This document shows, piece by piece, positions 52,101 to 62,300 of a DNA stretch of 64,000 nt. Position 1 is the stretch's first letter. Every line of letters begins with the position of its first letter. A program made the position numbers and the translations under genes. The stretch comes from Fistularia commersonii. Its lineage: Eukaryota; Chordata; Actinopteri; Syngnathiformes; Fistulariidae. The stretch is taken from NCBI GenBank assembly GCA_037954325.1, contig JBBMNZ010000007.1, positions 5,119,501-5,183,500 on the forward strand, in the 5' to 3' direction. Under the pieces are notes generated by a model. The model was not told the DNA's origin. It was given only the letters and a program-made list of their open reading frames with translations, and made no database searches.

Positions 52101-55100
52101 GGACAGAGAAAAAAAGTGTTGAGTCGAGAAGAAGGCGGCTTTCAGATCCGGGCTGATATTTCGACCGAAGGATGTTGGAGTTGTGGCCTTCAATGGTTGA
52201 GCGGGGGATTAAACGGTCATGGATTGGCTCGGAAGGGCTGGCAGGGTTTTGCTCAGGACACGGGAGGGGCCGGGAATCAAACCGATCATGAAGCAGACAA
52301 TAATTCATTCCATGGGCGATGTTTACCATGGGGCCAGTTCGCTGGACGACATATAGAGACATACAACCATTCACACTCATTAATATGCAATATAGAAACA
52401 TGCAACAATTCATCCTGTCATTCATGTGTCAATTGGAGACATGCAACCATTCACTCCTTCATTCACATGCCATAGAACTATTCACCTTCTCATTCAGTTG
52501 ACAAATAACGACATTCAATCATTCACTCCTTCATTCATGTCATCTCAAGACACAACTATTGACCCTCTCCTTCGTTTATCTTATAGCCATTCAACTATTC
52601 TCTCCTTCATTCACGTCATACAACTATTCACCATCTAATTTACATGTCAAATAGAGACAACCATTCACCCTCTCACTCATTCACCCCTCTCAATCTGACT
52701 GATTGGATGTCTTATTGAGTGTCCTTGTGATTGACAGGTGAATGATCTGGGTTCATCCCTGCCCCTCGGGCCCAGAGCCGCAGGGTGACCATTTGACAAA
52801 ATGCCCCTTTTTTTGAATGGAGTTTGGTTGGTAGGGTCACGGTTTCAAGGTTGAAGGATCACCTTCATCACCAGCGCCCTTCTTCTCCCCCCCCCTCCTC
52901 CTCGGAGACCCATCACTCAGCGGCGGGGCCTCCTGCCAGATCTCCCAGGTTCTCAGTGACCCTGGGAGGACAATGCAGCTTCTCACCGCCGCTGCCAGGG
53001 CGCTTGTGGGAAGCGGATCAGAGTGTGACGCAACCCGAAGCTCTTCTGCCTGGAAAGGGGGGGGAGAGCAATACTGATATCAAATAAATCTGCAAATGCT
53101 CTCAATCTCTTAAATGATTATTGATCACAGACTGATTGATCTTGCCCCTTCTGCAGAGAATGGGACAGGGAGGTGGTCTCCGCCAAGGACCGGCCCCGGC
53201 TGATGCGAGCTCTTGCCCGCTGCTTCCTCTGGCCTTTTGCCTTCTTCGGTGTCCTCCTTTACTTCGGGGTGAGAGCTGCCTTGTCCATACTTTGGCCGGT
53301 GTTGTTTTTAAACAAACACACAAAAAATAGTAGTTTGACAGAATAATGTAAACAAAGTTTTAATATATCCATTCCTTTTTTTTTTCAACTTTGCTTTATT
53401 TTGTAGTATGTATTTTTCACAGTTTTTTTCAATTTTATTTTTTATTTATTGTGGCTTTAATTTGTTTTTTTATTTAGTTCATCATTTGTTAATTAGATTA
53501 AATTTAATTAATTTCTCTTAACTTGACTTAATTAAGGTTTTTATTTATTTATTTTTCAAATTAACTTTGTTTTTTATTTTATATGACCAATTTTTGTTAT
53601 TATTTTACGTGTTTTTTGCAATTTTATATTTTGTATCTTATTTTATTTCATTTAATTTTATTTATGTAATTATTTATTAATTAATTTTTTTAAGCTCACT
53701 TAATTGTATTTTATTTTATTGGATTTATTTAATCTTGTCTTATTTTTGTAGTTCTTGGGGTTTTTCCCCAGGAGCTTCTTATCAGTTTATTGTTATGACA
53801 AGGTGTTAATCAACAGGAAATGGCCTGCTTTTTAGAAATGAATTACATTGTTAATTGAAATTCTCAATTTCAATGTAAATGTCGCTTTTAAACAGTGTAA
53901 ACAAGCACAGGGTGCTTGCATTGATAAAATATTAAAATTAATCTGTGACAAACAAAGTAAAAAATGACTGTGGGGTCACACACGCACACAAATAGTGTGG
54001 ATCCAGAATGATGTAAAGATTTTATTGATTTATTTGAATTAAGTTTAATTTTTTTTTTTAATTTTACATGATGTATTTTGGGGTATTTTTATTTTATGTA
54101 TTTTATTTATAGATGTAACCGTTTATTTATTAAACTTGACGTAAGTTAGCTTTATTTAAATATGATTAAATTCCATTTTATCTTATTTTATTTTTGTAGT
54201 TTTCACCCAGTTGATTCTTACTGATTTATTGTTTTGAGTCAGCATAAATTTACAGGAAGTGGCTTCCTTTTTAGAAATTTATGAGGTATTTTTGTGATTC
54301 CGCTTTTAAACAGCGTAACCATGCATAATGTTCCTGATGAAACGGAATATTAAAATGAATCTTTGATAAACAAGGTTAAAAAGCGACCGTTGGGTACATG
54401 TAGCCATGAGCCTGCAGACCTGCTAACACACACCTGCCTTTGTGTTCGTCGTCACGGCGATGCCAACCAGCAGGTCCGGCGCCACAACGCACTTCAAGAA
54501 TTGCAAAGCATGTCGCACTGAGGTGTCTTCTCTGCGGGTTTGATGTGTGGTAACAGGAACTATTAGTTACTCCCCTCATCCCGATCTCATGGCAGGAGGC
54601 GTCTAAAGCGGTGCAGCCCCAGCTCCTGGGCCGGATCATCGCCTCCTTCGACCCATTCCACGCCCCGGAGAGAAGCCAGGGCTATTTCCTGGCGCTGGGC
54701 CTCTGCCTCCTCTTCACCGCCCGCTTCCTGCTGCTGCAGCCCGCCATCTTCGGCCTTCACCACCTGGGCATGCAGATACGAATCGCCCTCTTCAGCCTCA
54801 TATACAAGAAGGTGCTGGAAAAATTCATATTTCTTTTGAAATGGCGTTCTTTTGCAATGGAATGAATTCAGGTTAATGCTAAAGCTAGCAGTGGCTAACC
54901 CCAACGGAGGCAAAGTAGCGCACCCATGTGCTTTAGCTTCTTGATCTTTTTTTGTTTTTCGCAATGGAATTAATTCCAGTTAATACTGAAGTTAGCGATG
55001 GCTAACCCCGACAGAGGCACACACACATACCCATGTGTTTAAGCGTCTTGATCTTCTCGATCTGTATCAATCACCTGAAGCCTCGGCAGTCATCCCCCCC

Positions 55101-58100
55101 GCCAAAGCGCCCTTGAACTAGTTTTTTGTACCGAAATGAATTCAATTTAATATCCAAAGCTAGTGGTGGCTAACGCCTATGTAGGTACACTACCTTAGCC
55201 ATGTGTTTTAGCTTCTTCATCTGTATAGATTGGCCCAAAGCCTGACTATGGAACAGGTTGGCGGTTTGACCCCTTATCCCTTTGTGCACATTTGCAGAGG
55301 TGCCCTTGAGCAACAAAATGAATCCAGGCTAACACTAAAGGTAGCAGTGGCTAACCCCAAAACGAGGCACACTGGCGTATACATGAGTTAGCTTCTTGAT
55401 CTGTAGGGATGGATCCTTAGCCTGGCTGTAGAGTGGGTTGGCGGTTCGATCCCCCTTTTGCACATGTGCCGAAGTGTCCTTGAGCGAGACACCAACTCCC
55501 CCAAGGCATGGTGACATCACTGCTTCCCGATTGGCCGCCATCCAGGTTTACGCCCGTATGTACCTACTCCTGACTGCCCTCCTCTCACCTTCAACCTCCC
55601 CCCCCCTTTTACCTGCTCCCCCCACCTCTGTTCTTCGACCTCCCCCAGACCCTGAAGCTGTCAAGCCGTGTCCTGGACAAGATCAGCACTGGTCAGCTGG
55701 TCAGCCTGATGTCAGCGCACCTCAACAAACTGGACGAGGTGAGAAACACCGCCCTCCGGTCATCTCCTCTTCCTCCCAGCCACTGATTCGTTATACAAAC
55801 TGTGGTTTAAATTCTCTCTCTCAGATTACGGGAGAAAATGTAGATATTTTGCAAATTAAAGCCAAGAAATCCCTAAATTTCTCAGATGAAGGTGAAAAGA
55901 AAAATACAGTGAAAACAGTTAAAATCAATAAGAATGTATGTAATAATTGAAGGATGTAATAATAATAATAATAATAATATATATAGTCTTCTCCTGAGTG
56001 GCTGAAAAACAGTGGGCTCTGACGAAGGGTCTCACATGGACGTCGAATGTAGAGATGCTCTGCGACAATTATCACCGCCGCTGGGGTGGGGGGATGGAGG
56101 GGAGGTTGGCCAATTTCTGGTTGCCATGGGCAACCAGAGAGGGGTCGAGAATGGTTATTAAAAGTCGTAACTCTTGACACGGGGCGGATTAGGTGGTATC
56201 TCAGACGCTTCGAGCGAGAGGAGGAATGTCAAACAGACCTGAGCTGGAGACAGCAGCATTATCATCTCCCGTTGGTTTCCCACAGAGTCGCCTGTGTGGG
56301 GTCTCAATGTTTTCCAGCCCGAAATTGAGACCCGAAATTGTCCAGACCTATGAATGACAGAGTAAATGTTTGTATGTTTCCATTGGATATGTCACTGAAT
56401 GAGTGAAGGGATGTATATCTCTTCATGAAAAGTGAATGAGGTGGTGAATTTTTGTTTGCCTCCAAATTTTTGTTTGTCTTCCTGGCCGCTCCAATTCCAG
56501 CATCCATCTACCAATATATTAACCTTACACTGACCTTCTCCAAAACATCTAACATGTACTGTTCCTCTGTTGGACTCATTCCTGATCCTATTCATCCTCA
56601 TCCCTCCCAAAGAGAACCTCAACATCTTCATCTCTGTGACCTCTAGCTCTGCCTCCTATCTTTTTGTCATTGTCACTGTTTCTCGGCCATACAGCATCGC
56701 TGGTCTCACCACTGTCTTGTAGACCTTTCCTTTCACTCTGACTATTAGATTATTCTATTGCATATACCCCTGACACCCGTTTTGTTTACCTCTTTTCCAC
56801 ACTCTCCGAGAGATGTATGTTGTATGCTTTTTCTAGGTCTACAAAAACACAATGCAGCTCCCTCTGACCTCCTCCACACTTCTCTATTAGCATTCTCAAA
56901 GCAAGTACTGCATCTGTAGTACTCTTTCTAGGCATTAGCTATACTGCTACTCTCAAATGCTGACTTCTGCTCTCAGTTTAGTTTCCACTACTCTTTCCCA
57001 TAACCTCATTGTATGGCTCATCAACAAAATCCCTCTATAGTTAGTGCAATTCTGCACACCCCCCTTATTATTAATGGGGGGTGTGCCGCATCAAACTTCT
57101 CCGTTCCCCAGGCATCTACTCAGGTCTCTCAGATCCTGTTGAATAATCTAGGCAGAAACAGGTATATCATCAGGACCAACTGCCTCTCTTCATCCTCTTC
57201 AATGCCTTCCTCACTTCACTTTTACTAATCACTGCTACTTCGTGGTCTACAATAGTCATCTCTTCTACCCTTGCCCCTCTTTCATTTTCCACATTCATCA
57301 GCTCTTCAAAATACTATTTCCATCTTCCCACCACTCTTCTAGCATCTGTCAATACATTTCACTCTATCTTTAATCGCTTGGACCTGGACCTACATCCTTT
57401 CCATCTCTAACTCTCTGTTTTGCCAACTTGTATTAGTCATTCGCTCCCTCTTTATTGTCCAACCAAGCATACAAGTCATGTGCTGCCTCTATCTTTACCT
57501 TATGCTTTATCTCCCTGTTTTCCTGTCTGTTCTCTTCAGTCGCCTCAGTGTCCCACTTCTTCTTTGCTACCTCTTTCTCTGTATATACTCCTGCACTTCC
57601 TCATCCCACCACCAAGTCTCCTCATCTACTTTCCTTCCAGACGACATACCAAGTGCTCTCCTACCTGTCTCCCTGATCAATTAGCTGTAGCTTGTCCAGC
57701 CATCTGGAAGCTCTCCCTGACTACCCAGCGTCTTTCTCAACTCCTCCCTGAAAACCATGCAACACTCCTCCCGTTTCAGCTTCCACTACTTTGTCCTCTG
57801 CCGTGCCTTTGTCCTCTTCCTTGTCACCAGAGTCGTCCTACAAACCACCGTCCTATGCTGTCTGGCTACACTCTAACCTACTACTGAATGACAGAGTGAA
57901 GTTTTGCTTGTCTCAAAATGACTTGTTAATAAATGTGTGAATAATTGTATTTCTCTTATTAACATACGAATGACAGTGAATGGTTTTATGTCTCTGTATG
58001 ACATGAATGACAGAGTGAACTTTTGTTTTTCTATATAACATGTAAATGAGTTAGTGAATGGCTAGATATTTCTTGATAAATGAATGAGAGGGTGAATTTT

Positions 58101-59270
58101 TCTTAGTCTCAAAATTACGTTTTGATGAAAAAGTGAATAATTGAAAGTCTCTGTATGTAGCACTGTGATTGGTCCAGGAACCCCCGCCTCTCGCCCAATG
58201 ACAGCTATGATAGATCCCGGCCCCTTCCAGCACCCCCAACCTGAGTGCTTCAGAAAATGAATGAATGAATGAATGAATTAATTAATTAATTAATAAACAA
58301 ACAATATGACATGAACATCCAAGTATACATCCAAGAAAATGGTGTTATTAGATTTTAGACCGGATGTTATTGATGACTGAACTCTGATCGGATAATCAAC
58401 AGTTTAAAACTTTCGGTTGATCTGCCTCCACAAGGGTCGTGGTTTCCAAACTCCCGTCTGCCGGGCAGCACATTGTCCTCACAAACGTTTTGTTTTCGCC
58501 ATAACAGAGCTAACGACACAATCCTTTTCACCCCTTGTTTTTCTGTTTTTGTTTTTTTCACTCATGCAAAACCTGCCATGTGGGGTGAAAACGGGAAAAT
58601 CGAGAAAAATGTAGAAAGCGCGAGGTTCTGGAGAAAAAGAATGGGCGCACACACACACACACATCAGCATTGTTCACAAATCAATTCTGCCTTTCTAAAT
58701 CCCCTTTCAGATTGGATCACAGATGATTTTGATGAAAAAAAGTAATTGAAAGTTACTTTTTTCTTTGCCCTAACTATGAGTGTGTGTGTGTGTTTGTTCC
58801 TTGCCTGGCCACCATAATAAGGACCAACATCTTGTACTTGTGTGTTTGTGCTTGTGAGTCTGTGTGTATGTGTGTGTGTGTGTTTCTTGACTTGTCCCCT
58901 TCATGTGAACCGGCACCCCTTGTCTCTTGTTTAGTCCTGTGTTTTTGTGTGTTTATATGTGTGTTTCAGAGCCTGGGCCTGGCCCACTTTGTGTGGATCA
59001 CCCCCCTGCAGTGTATCCTGTGTGTGGGTCTGATCTGGGAGCTGATTGAGGTGAATGGTTTCTGCGCTCTGGCAGCTCTGACCCTGCTGGGCATCATACA
59101 GGCATGGCTGTCCCAGAAGATGGAGCCCCACCGGTGAGTGTGTGTGTGTGTTTTCACACACTCATTCACACCTCCCATTCCTGCTTCACATGCTTTACAC
59201 ACCTTCCATCTCATTCACACATCGATCATGTAGCTGGAAAAACATTCAGTGTCGCTATGGTGCTAGCCTC

Positions 59271-59315
<45 letters not shown>

Positions 59316-62300
59316 CAACAGGGCAAAGCGAGCCGGGATGATCAGCCGCCGCCTAGCGCTCACCTCCGAGATCGTGGAGAACATCCACTCAGTGAAGGCG
59401 TACGGCTGGGAGGAAGTGATGGAGACCATCATCAAGAACATCCGACAGTAAGGAGACACACACAAACACACACACACACGCATATATATAACGTTCTCCG
59501 GCACCTCATCGCACATCTTCTTCCTCAGGGACGAGATGACACTGACGAGGAAGATCGGATCCCTGCGTTACTTCTACAGCGCCTCTTACTTCTTCTCCGC
59601 CATCTTGGTCATCGTGTCGGCCATCGTGCCGCACGCACTCAGTAAGGGAATCATCCTGCGCCGCATCTTCACCACGGCGTCGTACTGCATGGTGCTGAGG
59701 ATGACTCTGACCCGCCAGCTGCCCGGATCCATCCAGATGTGGTACGACACGTTGGCGTTGGTCAAGAAGATTGAGGTGCGTCAAGATGTTGGGAGAGGCC
59801 TGTTAGCTTAGCACTGAGCACAATAAATGGATGGAAATAGGCTATCAATTACCATAGACTATTATTCATTGTTCTATGCTAAATAGCACAGGGCGAGTTA
59901 TGGGACATTTCCATTGGCAAAGGGTGAATTATGGGAAACATTCATGGTTTTTATGTTTAATGTGTCATTTGGTAACTTTTGGTTGGAAGTAAGCTGTCAG
60001 TTATCATAGATAGTTGTTGGTAACTTTTGGTAATTGCTAAGCTAACTGGCTGGGATTGAATTCCCTGTGGCCCTGTGGAGAAAAGAATGTCATTTGGTGA
60101 CTTTTGGATGGAAGTAGGCAATCAGTTACCATGAAATATCATTCTTTGTGCTACGCTAACAGGCGAAGGGTGAATTATGGGAAATTTCCATGGTTTTTAT
60201 GTTAAGTGTCAATCGGTGACTTTTGGATGGAAGTAGGCTGTCAGTTACCATCATTTATTGTGCCAAGCTAACGGGCAAAGGGTGAATTTTTGCGGCCTGT
60301 GGAGAGAACCATCCACAGAGATTATGGGTAATTTCAATTGAATTTGGCAACTGTCCTCCAGGACTTTCTGCTGAAGGAGGAGTACCGGGTGCTGGAGTAC
60401 AACCTGACCACCACCGAGCTGGAGCTGGTCAACGTCTCGGCTTCCTGGGATGAGGTGGGTTCTCTCTCCCTGTGGAGAAGCTCTGGCAGGGCCGCAGGGC
60501 AACTGGGCTCAGGTCACTGAAGTATAGGGGGTTAACATAATCTCACATAATCTCACATAATCTCACATAGCTGGGTTATTTTCTGAGCCTTTTGAAGTTT
60601 CTTTGTAGCTACTTATCTATTGGCAGATTTTTTAATTTACTTTTTTTTCAGATGTTACTTGTAATTTCATTTTCTTTTTGCATTTATAATTTGTGATTTT
60701 CCTTGTATTTTTTATTTCGATTTTGAGCACCTATTGATCATCCATTGATCAGTAACTTCCTGTTATTTTTGAGAAAACTGATAGATAATTAGGTAATTTC
60801 TTGCCAAATTTTAGCAGTTTTTTTCTGGTTCATTTGGAGTAAGCAGGTCACTGTTTGCAGATTTTTATTGAAAATAAGAATAATAAGAATCAGAATAAAT
60901 ATAAGATAAACTTAATTGATCCACATAGGGGAATTCGCCTGTCACAGCAGGGTAACAGTTAAAATGTCAGTATAGTATAGTATCAAATTTACAAAATACC
61001 CATGCAATTTTTATTTACTTCGGGGGATTCATAAACTACAGTTTTTTGATTGATTTATTTTGCTTGATTACGTATTGATCACCAGGTAATCTGTTGGAAG
61101 TATTCCTAAATTATTATCCCTTTCATTTTAATGGTGGTAGATTTATAAATTACCCTGAATTTTTAAAAAATTATTTTTCCTCTCTATCCCCTATTGATGA
61201 CCTATTGTTCCGCCAATGATCACTTATAGGTACTCCGGCGGACTTTTTTGTGCAATTACTTCATATAACTTCCTTTTAATCCCAATTTTCTTGCAGATTC
61301 AAGAGATAGGAGATGAGATAGATGAGAATTTAGAAATAAATTATACATAATAGTTATAAATATGTGATATATGATGTATAAAAACAAATTATTAATGATA
61401 TATTACCCCAAATTTTTAATGTATATATTTTTCAGTTTATGCCCTGTTGTTCACCTAATACTCAGTGTCAGGTACTCTGCACAAATAATAATTTCCATGT
61501 TATTTAAATTTAATTCTTGCAGATTTATAAATTCCCGTGATTTTTTTTTTTTTGCTTTAACCCCAATTGATCACCTGTTGATCACAGAGTGACTGAGGTT
61601 ATCTGAGGTCATTTGAGACAGATTTTTTGTGCAAGATATTTTACAAAATTTTCTTGAAAGTTAAACTTAATTTGATCAGATTTATGACTCATCCTCAATT
61701 TTTTTAATTTATTTTTTTCCCCTCTATCCCCTGTTGATCACCTAAAGATCAGTTTTAGGTAATTTCTGGCAATTTTCTTGTGCACATTTTTTTACACCAC
61801 AGGCTTGGAGTATGCATTTAATTATTGCAAATTTACAAATTACACTGAATTTTCTTCTTTTTGCTGTCATAGAGGAAGTTAGGGCTCTCATCCCTGTGGG
61901 CACCCCGAGCATGATGGTTAATTTTTCCCCACCGTTGGCTTCTGAGCTGTAAATTCTTATCTCACCGCCACAGGTGAGGTTTTATCACTCAACACCGTGA
62001 GAACGCCGGGGTCCCGTCACTTTGCAATAATTAATCATCCGCCGGAAAACGTTTGGCTGGGAAAACTCTCTGAGATCCCGCTCATCGGCTCATTCCCAGA
62101 CCCGACCCTGTCGCCTTCTCGTCTTCCCGGAATGTGCCATTTGCAGATGAATGGGAGGGGCGTCATTAGCCTTTCTTTACAGCCGGCTGCGCTGTACGTC
62201 AGCTCATTACAATGACAATTCGGCGGGCCGCAGCGTTAGAGCCACGCTGACCCGTAAAAAACAACCCTCAGCAGGGTCAATGATTAAACACAGCAAACAA

